Shown: in pieces, positions 10,367 to 20,987 of the stretch
Layout of the letters: the number at the start of each line of letters is the position of its first letter
How positions within the stretch are numbered: position 1 is the stretch's first letter
Source of the DNA: Ostrinia nubilalis
Taxonomy: Eukaryota > Arthropoda > Insecta > Lepidoptera > Crambidae
NCBI RefSeq assembly: GCF_963855985.1
Contig: NC_087104.1
Coordinates: 14,260,001-14,324,000 of the forward strand
DNA: 64,000 bases
Reading direction: 5' to 3'
The notes under the pieces: generated by a model
The model's database searches: none
What the model was told of the DNA's origin: nothing
What the model saw: only the letters and a program-made list of their open reading frames with translations
Program-made: the position numbers and the translations under genes

Positions 10367-10377
10367 TCGTGTCCCTA

Positions 10378-10385
10378 CCCGCAAG
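10378..10385. repeat. hAT target-site duplication, right copy
   Basis: CCCGCAAG, identical to 7245-7252. Confidence 0.9.
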
Positions 10386-10522
10386 GTGGATCTACGACCT
10401 GATAAAGGTAGCAGGAAGGCGCTGGATACAGGCCGCTACCAACCGTGCGATATGGAAGTCATTGGGGGAGGCCTATATTCAGCAGTGGACATCCTGTGGC
10501 TGAAATGATGATGATGATGATG
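10386..10522 (+). pseudogene. RTE-like LINE C-terminal coding fragment, right part
   Basis: Continues the frame broken at 7252: RWIYDLIKVAGRRWIQAAT, NRAIWKSLGEAYIQQWTSCG, stop at 10501-10503, then an ATGATG microsatellite tail. This gives the authentic C-terminus and 3' end of the LINE family whose fragments recur throughout the window. Confidence 0.85.
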
Positions 10523-10566
10523 ACGCAGGACAACGGACTTATGTGACTTCACCCTAACAGGTGCTA

Positions 10567-10680
10567 CTTTGGAGTCTTCTAGTGACTTGGCCCACTTTTA
10601 GCTTGGTCGACGGGCCAAGTCGTTGAACTGTATTTTCAAATATTTTTACTTCCAGTAACTGGGCCTTCACTTGATACAAA
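10567..10680 (+). repeat. truncated relative of the fold-back element at 1728
   Basis: GAGTCTTCTAGTGACTTGGC, then CGACGGGCCAAGTC and AAATATTTTTACTTCCAG, matches the left half of 1728-2102. The right half is absent. Confidence 0.55.
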
Positions 10681-11255
10681 TATTGACTGTTAATTTACCT
10701 TTACCATAAAAGAAAACATGTTCTATGAATAACTCCGTCAGCGTGAAAAGTATAGAACAGGCTTTCTACATGCTTCTGGTGAATCCAAGGGTCTTGCTTC
10801 TATAGTGGACTAAATTATTAAAGAAAGATTTTGTATGAAAGATGTAAGCTTACATTAAACTAATTATTTTTAATTTATTTTTCCATAGTTTTAAATACAT
10901 ATTTTCAAGAACATAATAAATTGCATGCATGCATGAAACTGTGACCTGACCTCCACATGATCACCAATATTATTAACCTTGGCCTCTTATTAAAATAAAT
11001 CAAACTCATTCAGAAAGTGACAACCCTATCCAGCCAGTGTTGTTTCTACCCGAGCGTGAGTCACTCGGGCTATGTGACTTTTTATTGGTCGCCATTCGCG
11101 ATAGAAGCTTATCATTCAATTGTAATAACACCAGTTGTGGTGTTTTGTTGCGGTTTAATAAAATATAAGCCATATTAGAGTTATTTAGCGGTTGACAAGA
11201 GGTATCTCTCCTAAAGAAGGTATTACTACTGGTAGGTAGGTAGGTGACTGTATGT

Positions 11256-11328
11256 ATCCCAGACTGCATCCCACTTAATATCAGGTGCGATTGTGGTCAA
11301 ATACCTGCCTTGTTACGCATTAAAAAAA
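11256..11328 (+). repeat. 3' tail of the FKARVN LINE family
   Basis: Contains ATCAGGTGCGATTGTGGTCA then AATACCTGCCTTGTTACGCA and poly-A. This is the same 3' untranslated region that follows the LINE stop codon at 22889. Confidence 0.65.
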
Positions 11329-11570
11329 AATTAGTTATAGGTATTGTTAAGCATAATAACTGTATTTTTATTTTCTGAAAACGGACGACATCGTTCTGCT
11401 GTGTCACTTATTATCTGTGCATGCTTCTGTTATTTAAATTTTATTCGAAGATCCTTATTAGCCTCCAAAATTAAACATCTGGTGGATATTATATGCCTCT
11501 AGTACGTCATGGCTCTGAGCAGTTGACTGCAAAGTTTCCTGAGAGTTTAACTGGGATCTTCATTAAAAAC

Positions 11571-11830
11571 ATTTTTTATGCATAATAAGGCAATTATTTG
11601 ACTGATGCAGTCTAGGATGGTACATAAATCTGCCATGTAAGTGCCTATTCACTCTCGCCTTGAAAATACCCGAACTACTTATAGTCTTCGGGAAAGACAG
11701 CAGCAGGCAGCGAATTCCAGTCCCTAGCTGTTCGCATTATAAAAGAATCATCGAAACGCTTTGAGCTAGCTGGTGGAATGTCGACAATATCAAGTCACTC
11801 AGTCTAATTTACTACACGCTGCCTAGGCGA
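11571..11830 (-). pseudogene. non-LTR retrotransposon C-terminal fragment
   Basis: The minus strand from 11794 to 11690 reads LDIVDIPPASSKRFDDSF then IMRTARDWNSLPAAVFP. The motif R.ARDWNSLP...FP is the usual C-terminal signature of Jockey/CR1-type LINE polyproteins. Beyond it the frame shifts, and the 3' tail (plus strand TGCAGTCTAGGATGGTAC) matches the copies at 22791 and 60652. Confidence 0.7.
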
Positions 11831-13459
11831 GTTAAGGAGGCCTGATGTTCGTGTATTTAGTTTACAAAATCCACAGAAAGAATATGAGTGATCCTCTTCT
11901 ACACACGCTAAAAATTTACCGAACCTACCCTCGAGAATCTTCTTTTCTACTGGATGTTATTTTCTGTGACTGTTAGGGACTAATCCATATCCATAACAAC
12001 TCTTGAAGTGGTTTTTGTGCACCAGAGCCACCCATTTGAACTAGGCAGGTATTTTACATGCTGTAATAGGTAATACATAACAGCAAAGAAGACATCTTTA
12101 TAGCAAGTTGTGTGAACTTGTAGTAATTTTAATTAATTATAAAAAAAAATTGGCTTGGCGATTGGTCATCAATTGCGCTTATTGGTGCATGTTTTCTATT
12201 TGGAAAATAACCAGCACTTCTCTTTATTTACTTAAGCAATTCAACAAGGAAATGCAGGTAGCCAATCATACTGATGGGCATATAAACATAATTTTAATAC
12301 GAAGGAAAGATTTTATTGTTCATGTTCACTTAATTCAAATGTTATTTTAATTATTAGCCACTAGATTGTGTAAATAAATAGTAACTTATGAAGTTTATTG
12401 GCCTACAGTGGTTTTGTTATACCTACAGAAAGAATTTTCCTCAATTGTCAAGTCAAGTAGCGAGTTTCAATAATATTTTTAATTTTAAGAACATAAATTT
12501 ATACCCGTGAATTTAGTCTTATTAGGTAGCTATGCTGGTTACTTTAGCCCTAGAGGGCTTCTTTGTATCAACAAAAAAGTATTGATATTGAACAAAGTAT
12601 TTTGCAACGAACTAAAAATAAATAGATAAGCGTCAGTAACGTAAGTAGTAATCTAACATTGCCCTGCCAATTATACCGTTTATTGACATTGCATTGAAGA
12701 GGTGGGAAATAAATAATTTTTGTTTAGGGCCAAAGTTGCCCCAAGAAAATACAGGGAAATTATGAAATAAGCCCCATGTTAGTTACATCCCATATTAATT
12801 CCATTGAGATACCTATTCTTTTCAAAGTTCTAACCTGTCTACCAATACATAATTATTTTATTTAAAGTCGTAAAAACGTAATAGACAAATAGACTTAAGA
12901 TACGTAAATACATACAGGAAAGTAGGTATGAGTGAAACAGTGATAATTAAATATTATTGCATTAGAATATTCATTAACATCTTTTTATTTATATTTTGTT
13001 TTAATATTGTCGCAAAGCTACGTTAATAATACTTATTTTTATGCCTTAATTGCACGTTTTATGCTTTGTTTGTGTTTTTGTTTTGCAACAAATGATTAAA
13101 ACTTGACAGCATTAAGAACCTATTAATTATTTTTTAGCTACTAGAAAAATCATTAGCAAGATTAGAAAATAAACAAATATCGATTTAAGACAACGATGTG
13201 GTATACTAATCGATTAATTAGTAAAACTGACTCATCGTGTATCGAGAACTCAGTTTTTTGTTCATTAAATTAGTATAATCGATGCAACCGAATAAAACCT
13301 GTTCAACAAGTTTTTTTATCTCCAAATAGGGACTCTATTGGTGAGTGAAATTAGCATAGAAGCATAGCGAGTCAAATAAAAGTCTTCTGAAGTAAAACAG
13401 TCCAAGTAATTTCAGACAGTAGATATTTTATGTACAGTTGACAACAAACTAGACTATTA
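11831..13459. other. AT-rich intronic DNA with no recognised element
   Basis: I see no exon with good splice sites, no long open frame and no clear inverted repeat. The open frame at 12108-12350 has biased, AT-driven composition and no domain. A few ATCGAT palindromes occur at 13180-13285. Confidence 0.5.
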
Positions 13460-13461
13460 TA

Positions 13462-14566
13462 CAGTGTGAGTCACGTTAAAGTGTACATATGAAAATGGAT
13501 GAAACTAGACCAATTTTTATCGACAAAAAAGAGGTAAAAATTTTTTTGACATTTTTTAAAAAAAAATTATAGAATTTTTTTTCTTCCAATTACTTATTGT
13601 AAAGAAAACGTAATAACTTTTAAACTAAGCGGTATATCCTGATAAAATAAAAACAATAATAATGCTAAATAACAGGCGATACTAAAAAAATACATAAAAT
13701 ACACAAAAAATGCCAACAAATAATAAAAAATGATACTTTTTGAAAAAAAATCTGCTTTTAAATTCGTGTTTTTTTGGTTATTTGATAAATTTCTCCAAAA
13801 AATGCCCCTATAACAGGTGGTTTTTATTACTTTGTATTATTCTCTATCGTATTATCTTTGTAAAACCAAAAATTGCATGTCTCTATCCCTATCACAACAT
13901 TTGCTATGATCGTTTGAACAAAGGCCTGCCACAACATTATTCTCCGCTACAGGTAGAGACAATTTTAATTTTAACTAAAATGCTTATTTTACTTCGAAAT
14001 CTTTTGTTTTTATTTGAAATCTAACTTGTCTTTATCAAAATTACAAATCTAGAGCCATTTTCAGTTTCGTTGTTAACGAAGCGTTGAATGGCGCGCCCGG
14101 AGAGGCTTAGTTCAAACGATCATTGCAAACGTTGTGATAGGGATAGAGACATGCGATTTTTGGTTTTACGAAGGTAATACGATAGAGAATAATACAAAGT
14201 AATAAAAACCACCGGTTATAGGGGAATTTTTTGGAGAAATTTATCAAATAACCAAAAAAACACGAATTTAAAAGCAGATTTTTTTCAGAAAGTTTTTTTT
14301 TAATTATTTGTTGGCCTTTTTTGTGTATTTTATGTATTTTTTTAGTATTGCCTGTTATTTAGCATTATTACTGTTTTTATTTTATCAGGATATACCGCTT
14401 AGTTTAAAAGTTATTACGTTTTCTTTACAATAAGTAATTGGAAGAAAAAAAATTCTATTAAAAATTAAAAAAAAATCTCAAAAAAATTTTGACCTCTTTT
14501 TTTGTCGATAAAAATAGGTCTAGATTCATCTATTTTCATATGTACACTTTAACGTGACTCACACTG
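13462..14566. mobile_element. 1.1-kb palindromic element, copy 1
   Basis: Begins CAGTGTGAGTCACGTTAAAG and ends with the complement, flanked by TA (13460-13461 and 14567-14568). The arms (about 13462-13926 and 14106-14566) are near-perfect reverse complements of about 460 bp with roughly 180 bp between them, so one strand can fold into a single long hairpin. The TA duplication and CAGTG ends point to mariner/Tc1-type mobilisation. The 94-codon frame at 13740-14024 is AT-rich and shows no domain. Confidence 0.85.
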
Positions 14567-14718
14567 TATATTTTATGTTGGGAAATATTTAACTACAACT
14601 ATTATTTAAGACGCCACATTCTTAGCTCTATCTGCACATAACCACAACTCTGACAATCAGGTGAACCGTGAAATTGAGGTCGATATCAGTCGGTTTCAAA
14701 TATAAAAACTAAATAAAT

Positions 14719-14822
14719 AGTGACTGAGTTTCTTGCGCTGCTGCTTCTTAGCAGTGGCCCATTCATTGTCCCGCCGAAGCGGTGGTAGGGTTTACTAGGA
14801 CGTGCAAAAATAAAATTGAGTA
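14719..14822 (+). repeat. CTGAGTTTCTTGCGCTGC repeat, copy 1
   Basis: Shares TGAGTTTCTTGCGCTGC, AGCAGTGGCCCATTCATTG and the GGTGGTAGGGTTTACT / GGACGTG landmarks with copies at 35371 and 63857. Probably a LINE 3' untranslated region; family not identified. Confidence 0.55.
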
Positions 14823-15431
14823 TTAAGTATTAGGTTTTTTTTGTTTTGAGAAACAGATTTGCTATGTAAAAATAGCTATATTTTATGCTATTAAATGAAT
14901 AGCGAACCCTATGTGTCAATAAGTGCCAATGTCACTGGCAACAGCTTCTATGTATTTCCCGTTCACCCGCCTTGATTCCTTTTATTTAACTTTATGAATC
15001 ACTCTTAAAAATTTTATCACGGGGAAGTATCAAAAAGAAAAGTTTTTATCGGCCATTGTATTTATTTGTGAGTCAACATACTTATGTTGTTTGGTAGGTG
15101 CTTATAATGGTTTTATTTCGGACGAATAAACTCCAGAAAACTGTCAATCTGTTTCGTAGAAAATGTTTGATAACGGCTAAAAAAGTTCTAGGTATCAGGT
15201 AGAGCAATGGTGAGGTGATTAATGCTATGCAGTAAGGACCCAGGTTATATTGTAGAATGAGACAAGAAGTGTTTAGTTCACAGAAGAATACCTACATACG
15301 GAATGTTAGTTGATGTATTCTAGAATACAAAATAGAGTATAAGAATTAGTGTTTACAATTTCGTATGCGAATCACATTTTTACATAACAGTTGAAAAATG
15401 CTCTTCTAGCAAATGGGTAACCAGATAAAAA

Positions 15432-15710
15432 ATGCATTTCTCAGAGGTATTTCATGACATGATGAGTATTGACAAATTAGTTGAAATTCCCCCTCTGCAT
15501 CGAATTGACGAAATTTTGAAGGATTTGATTAAGATTCATTACCCGATTGCGCCAGAAGGAGGGTTATGTTTTTTAGGCGAACTGTTCAAATCAGAGTCAT
15601 GTTTTCGCAAAGTCCTCAAAGTCACAATCTTCGTTTCTTTTTTCTTTTTTCTATTATCTTCATCATCATCATCATCATCAACAACAGCCCTTAACAGTCC
15701 GCTGTTGTAA
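15432..15710 (+). other. unassigned 92-codon open frame ending in a TCA-repeat tail
   Basis: The first ~65 codons (MHFSEVFHDMMSIDKLVEI..., with HYPIAPEGGLCFLGELFKSE) have a composition closer to real protein than most frames here. The end is low complexity (poly-Phe then poly-Ser from a TCATCATCA run at 15658-15679), followed by GCCCTTAACAGTCCGCTGTTG, which looks like a reversed LINE tail. There are no splice signals and no recognised domain. It could be a fragment of an old retrocopy or chance. Confidence 0.25.
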
Positions 15711-16127
15711 AAGTACTACAATTCGTCTAAGAACTGCTTTATATGTCACCTTGGCTGTGAACTTAGATGTTACAGCAACCGTAAAGATGTCTATAAGTTA
15801 AACGAAAATTTACCTTCAGTGAGACGTAGCATTGTTTACGCACAGATACCGCCTTAAATTAAGCATTCAAGTGTCTTATTATTACAACAACGGTACATCA
15901 CCGCTAACAAACATTTTTTGTTGTAACCTTAGACCTCCCAATACGTGGAGTTGCTTTAGATTTTTAATTTAGATAAAAAAAGTAAAAGAGTAGATTTCAT
16001 CATATAGCGTTCGGGCCCGGCCGTGGGGTCACAGGCTTATAGGCACTGGATGTGAACAATATAATGTAATGGACCAATTGTAGTTTGATTTCATAAAATA
16101 TTTGAATTTGAATTTATTTTTTTGCAG

Positions 16128-16173
16128 GTCAGGATCCCGAGGCTGCGTTGTTTGACTCCAATTCTTCGTGTTG
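16128..16173 (+). CDS. internal exon B of an unidentified host gene
   Basis: A 46-bp exon with acceptor AATTTATTTTTTTGCAG and donor GTAAGTG. Entering in the phase left by exon A (two bases complete the split codon) it reads QDPEAALFDSNSSC and ends with TG of a split codon, so the next exon must start with one base. A second frame is also open, but only this one fits exon A. The acidic, Cys-containing peptide is not a transposon motif. Gene identity unknown. Confidence 0.6.
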
Positions 16174-16799
16174 GTAAGTGGAGACATTGTTTTTTAACAA
16201 TGAATTGCTATAATAATATTGGCAATTTTACTTGTAAGGTTTAAAATAATTTACGATCGTGCAAAGTTGCTTAGGATGCAGTTTGCATCGTGATTGGAAG
16301 TCCATAGAAAAGTGAAAAAAGTGTCCATGGAAAGAACTACGGTAATTCCACATTTGGAACGTTTACCAATTAGAGACCCAAAACAAATGAAATAGTTAAG
16401 AACATTTATATCAGAGGTACTTACATTTTACATAATTTGAATTCCACACATATTCTACGTGACGTATGTAATGTTTACCAGCAGTTTGTGCATACCTCTT
16501 GTATGTGCATGATGTTTCTACTCTTCTTATTAATTACGTGTGTATGCTTACAAGCTAAACGCTGTAGCTATTTATTTAGTTGTAGTTGTTGCTCTTTTGC
16601 AATAAGTCTTAACCCTTTACGGCGCAAGAACGTATTTTATTATTTTTATGTCAAAAACAGGTCGTATGAGGTATATAGAAGATGGGAAAAATAGTTAAAA
16701 AAAACACACTTGAAAAAAAAGTATTTATTTTTGAAAAAAACATGGTGTTGCAGAAGTGCATCATGGTGTAAAATCGTACCAAAAAGTAGGGGGTAAGAG

Positions 16800-17090
16800 A
16801 GGTTTATGTGTCAATGTTTACTACGCAGTTTAATCTTATAATGTACCATTACGCGGTCCATCAGGTCCTCCCATGTGATGATAATATTCTGCTACCTACT
16901 ATAAAAGGCCCCTCTACAGTAATGTTTCTTTTGTGACTTGTCAACTCTACTTTACTACGGATGTGAGGTTCTTGCCAGCAATGCTGGATACCCGATTCAC
17001 AATCTTATTAACTCTCCAAGCTACCAAGGATATACCAACGCCATCATAATTTGAAACCTGTTCAACTGATGTTCCTCTAGGTTATCCTTT
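16800..17090 (-). pseudogene. piggyBac transposase C-terminal remnant
   Basis: Broken minus-strand frames contain YDGVGISLVAWRVNKIV (compare the W.DNK.V segment of piggyBac proteins), KKHITVERPFIV and DLMDRVMVHYKIKL. The last follows an HMGG-like codon run and corresponds to the conserved HMGGVDLMD region. Several frame shifts and stops separate them. It supports assignment of the element 16613-18040. Confidence 0.55.
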
Positions 17091-17160
17091 TAGCTGCTTT
17101 CCTTCTGGGAGCTTACAGTTAAGAATGCGGTTTCACCTAACGTTTTCCAAAGCTAAAATC

Positions 17161-17595
17161 TCACGGCAGCTCTTGGATTTCATTAGCCAGGTCATAAGAT
17201 CTTCTGAACCTTATCTGGTTTACGCTAAGCTCTAAGTTTTCATTTTTCCATAGTGTATTTGCCTTTAGGGATAAGCGCGCTTCTTGATATGGTGGCAGAA
17301 CTGGAACTAGGGGCAGGAACAGCTTGCAATGTATCACATGGCTGAGCTGTAGTGCTGCTATCAGCCTCAAAGTACGGCGGCAAGATGTTCTTGTCCTCTG
17401 GCTCCAGTACTTCTGGTTCCTCATCAGAGTTCTCTGTTCATTAGGTTCCAATGTGTATGATGGATCAGCTACATCATCGTTGTCTGAGAAATCTGAGCCA
17501 TCATCACTATTTTCCCATTGGTCCAGAATATTCTCCAAGTCCTCAGTCGTCCAAGATTGGGTCCTGGTACCTGGATGTGGAAGCCTCGAAGTCAT
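17161..17595 (-). pseudogene. piggyBac transposase N-terminal remnant
   Basis: From an ATG at 17593-17595 it reads MTSRLPHPGTRTQSWTTEDL, then an acidic stretch (ILDQWENSDDGSDFSDNDD), as expected for the disordered acidic N-terminus of piggyBac transposases. An acceptor-like TCTCTTTTCTTCTAG lies just upstream, suggesting an intron in the 5' untranslated region. About 60 residues in, the natural acidic/Pro/Ser-rich sequence continues in another frame (EEPEVLEPEDKNILPPYF), so a frameshift has occurred. No catalytic domain remains in this piece. Confidence 0.65.
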
Positions 17596-18098
17596 AATGG
17601 GTCTAGAAGAAAAGAGATAGATATTAGACACATAGTAAAAATGATAAATTTAAAGCGCAATGATGCATAACTGCATCATAAGAAAATTGTCCTCTAATTC
17701 TGTAAATACAATAAAAATCATTTCAAATATATCAAATTATTGAAAACCAATAACTTACCCTCACTCCACACCAATTTCAGATCAATATTTTCATTAACAC
17801 CAGAAAAACAAAGAATCAAAATCACCACCGAACAAAACAAACCGGATTTTACAAGTTCCTCACTTTAGGTGATCACAAAAATAAAATAGCGCCATCTAGC
17901 ACAAACAGAGTTAACTAACTCGTAAGGGTGCTTTGCTGCAGATATGCCGCACTACGTTATAAGGTATTTTTGTTACTGTTTGAAAGATTCTATGAGTTCA
18001 AGTGGTATGATGCAGAACTGCAATTGAGCGCCGTAAAGGGTTAAAACAATACATTTTTCGTGTAATCTTTGAGATTCAATTGTATTTTATTTTTATTT

Positions 18099-18278
18099 TA
18101 TCCACAACGAGGAAGCTCTTGGCCTGTATCTCACCTGATGGTAAGTGACGATCAGGCCGAAGGTGGAAGCGAGCTTCACCCGGAATCCTCAACCACGGAG
18201 GAACTGGCTATCTTACCTCCAACTGCCGGAACACAACAATGCTGTTAACATTGTTGTTATGGCGACAGACTTAGGTAA
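18099..18278 (-). repeat. SINE body, reversed, lacking the tRNA head
   Basis: Plus strand starts ATCCACAACGAGGAAGCTC (the SINE 3' end) and ends ATGGCGACAGACTTAGGTAA. About 180 bp match the body of the full-length SINE at 52003-52341. Truncated at the 5' side, as is usual for retroposition. Confidence 0.75.
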
Positions 18279-19646
18279 TTGTTGTCTCATCCAGCAACTG
18301 TATTGTTTCTTTGTAGTTTTCTTGCATACACTCGTGTTTATTTCCGTGTACTTAGCATGATGGAGCATGCTTAGTGCCTTGTGGGGGGAGGGGGGCATTA
18401 TTTATTCAGTTTGCTATGGGAAATGCAGCGATATTGCTATCGCAAACTGTTTCATCTGGCTTGCTTGTTTTATTATTATTACATGCGAAGGTCTGATTCG
18501 GAAATTTAATAAAGTATGTTTGCTCGGTTCGGTTCTTAGAATTTTAACAGCTTATACTTGTGAGTAGGAAGAATAATTCATGTCGAAAGATAAACACTGT
18601 TATTAAGAATGATTTAACAACGAAAAATAGACAGTGTAAAATAGCTAATAATTTTATGCTAGCTACTGTACATAGATCACGCACGATCATAACATGTGTA
18701 ACAGACACCAACTATAAGTTTTCTACCTACGCGCTACGCAACGGCAACAATACAAATTTTAGTTATAAACACGACCGCACTGAAAAAACCCGCTCGCCCC
18801 GATCCGCACAAAAACTCAAAGGCGGTGGTTAATTTATTCAGTAGCGAAGTGTGTGACTGCCAGCGTTTCTTATGCAAATCGCACGATATTTACGACTGAG
18901 GGGATACACAGAGATTAAACCGTAAGCTACAGACGCGACAATGGAATTTGTTTATTATTGGCAACTGGCGAGGGGATTGAAACCAATACAGACGAGAATC
19001 AAGCTTCACAATGCACCTTATGTGGTTGTAATAGATTCTATTTTAACAACATGACATTTTGTGGACTGTATTGTAGGTTTAATTGAAATAATTGTAAATT
19101 TTTTACTGCTTTGTGCCCGGTAAATGGAAGATATCGCTTCCTAATCCCGCTTATATTGTGCCGCACCTTCTTTTGTGTTTCTTTTACTGTCAGTTTTTGA
19201 GTTGTTTTTAATTATAGAGAATAAATTTATCTAAAGTGGAAGGAAAACACTAATGAAATGAAAATAGCAACGTAATTCATAGTATCAATTTCATCATCCA
19301 CTATCAGTCGCTTGTTCAATGTGTTCACCTCAGATCAGAGTAACATTGAAATTAAAATTTGATTAAATTTCAAAGTTTTCCTTGATTACAATTACTGTTA
19401 CATTTGTGATTTTACTAATTTCATTGTGGTATTTGTCACTTTCAAAGACATGACCTATCTGCGAAAATAAATAATCTATTTTAGAAGGGTGTTTCTTCGT
19501 GTTCAAATAAAATAATGAGTGACCGCTGCTTGTGCTTTTGGTGTCAAAGTTTATTTTGCTGCATTGTTTGTAATTTATTACTAAAATGTATCATTAATAA
19601 TACAATGACAATTACAAAGAAACTTTTTTCTCATGTAATTGACAGT
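18279..19646. other. no recognised feature
   Basis: Several short open frames (18367, 18560) without domains or splice context. A CpG-richer patch occurs at 18720-18900, but it has no identifiable gene. Confidence 0.4.
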
Positions 19647-19789
19647 CGTATTCACAAACGATGCTTTCATAAGTGAAGCAGCAAATTGAACGCACAGCGT
19701 TAAATAGAGCTCTGTAATTGGTTCGTGTGTCACCCTGTGCGTCCACGCGCACTGTGAGATCTCATAGCAATGTTTGTGAATACGGGCGT
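19647..19789. mobile_element. ATTCACAAACG MITE, copy 1
   Basis: Starts CGTATTCACAAACGATGC and ends GCAATGTTTGTGAATACGGGCG. The middle (GCACAGCGTTAAATAGAGCT / CACCCTGTGCGTCCACGCGC) matches the reversed copy at 61659-61806. Confidence 0.65.
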
Positions 19790-20985
19790 AAGTGCTAAAC
19801 ATGCAAAATATTTTAATATTTTTAAGTTATCAACATTTAGGTAGGGTGAATGCAACATTATTTGGTACTACCTAACTTGATAAAAGTTGAATACAAAAAA
19901 TATAATTTCGAAGCCAAATAAACTCCTTTAAAGAAAAAAAGTTTGTTGACACTTTCCACAATAGCTTATTTAATATTTACGCAATTTACATTCTCAAAGC
20001 TGAGCCCTATTGTGTTAAAAATTACACAATTTAAAAGCGAAAGATTCTTTTGATATCTAGTCCCTCGAAAGTAACCCTTTATGTAATAATTCACTAAACA
20101 ATATCCAAAACCAGATATTTTTGATAGTGGTGCGGTGGTCAGAGAACACAATGGGTTTGGATTAAATGGTCCAAGTTGTGTGACGTCACAAGATGGCCCT
20201 TTGTGGTGCACCCACGTGGAATGTATGGATAAACATTGTAGGGTTTTTTGTAGGGAGCGGTGTGAGCTTGCTTGGGGACAGTTCGTTTGGGAATAGTTTT
20301 AGTTCTGTCACAGTAGCAGTATGTACCGTAGGAAAAAGTATATTGACCAATTTGACCATGTTATGTGTAAATCCAAAGACTGCAGTTGTTTGTTACTCCA
20401 AAATAAATCACTTCTTAATTTACGTCAATATTGCTTGCAATTTTCAGTAGATACATATTATTCTACGTCCCACGAAACTAAAAATTCTATGAAGATTTTC
20501 TTATCATTGTTTGTTCTTTTTATTCTACATACACACGTTGTTTTTGTACTAAAGAAGGTAATGTACAAAAATTATTAGGTAGGTAGGTATTATAAAAATT
20601 CCAAAATCACGTTTGAAAAATAAACTTTTACTTATTTACTTATTAATAATGACCAAATGAAGTCCTACCACAAGGGATGAACCCATAAATTTGGGGTTGT
20701 CATGCTGTTCCCTCGTCCTTTCGTCCTGTCCAAACAATTTTCGCTTTTATATCCTTATCTTGTACCGCATAGAGTTTAGATTTCTCTGACCTTTAACCAA
20801 GCATCAGGAATGTCATGGACCAGTTTGCCTACGAATCGTGATAATTGTCCTACGTTTGATAAAAGCAGACGTGTCAGTATCTTTTATGTTACACTGAAAA
20901 AAGATATAGTAGCTCTACTAATAATAGTTTTTAGTCACGCTATAGTGTAACCGTTAGCTGATAATATAATTAAAAATCATTTCGT
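19790..20985. other. no recognised feature
   Basis: Overlapping short plus-strand frames at 20193-20578 lack domains, and their codon usage changes within each frame. Nothing repeated is recognised. Confidence 0.4.
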
Positions 20986-20987
20986 AG

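Larger units (their letters stand above)
7253..10377 (-). mobile_element. complete hAT transposon, 3125 bp
   Basis: Inverted ends TAGGGACACG at 7253 and CGTGTCCCTA at 10377 are bracketed by a perfect 8-bp duplication CCCGCAAG (7245-7252 and 10378-10385), the length diagnostic of hAT elements. The TAGGG start resembles the ends of the Ac branch. Both subterminal regions (7260-7375 and 10248-10366) carry arrays of GTATCGATAC-like motifs. The transposase gene is on the minus strand (7737-9835), and a MITE occupies the region beyond its stop codon. The flanking sequence is an RTE fragment that rejoins in frame when the element is removed. Confidence 0.93.
1251..16127 (+). other. probable 14.9-kb host intron
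   Basis: Inferred intron between exons A and B: donor GTAAGTG at 1251, acceptor TTTTTTTGCAG ending at 16127. It holds the hAT element, the 472-bp inverted-repeat element, one palindromic element and several MITEs and LINE ends. All were apparently tolerated because they lie in intron. Confidence 0.5.
16613..18040 (-). mobile_element. piggyBac-like element, internally decayed
   Basis: Ends CCCTTTACGGCGC at the left and GCGCCGTAAAGGG at the right, directly flanked by TTAA (16609-16612 and 18041-18044), the insertion signature of piggyBac elements. It is 1428 bp, whereas intact relatives are usually 2-3 kb. The minus strand has remnants of both the N-terminal and C-terminal parts of a transposase, so the middle has been lost. 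Confidence 0.85.
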
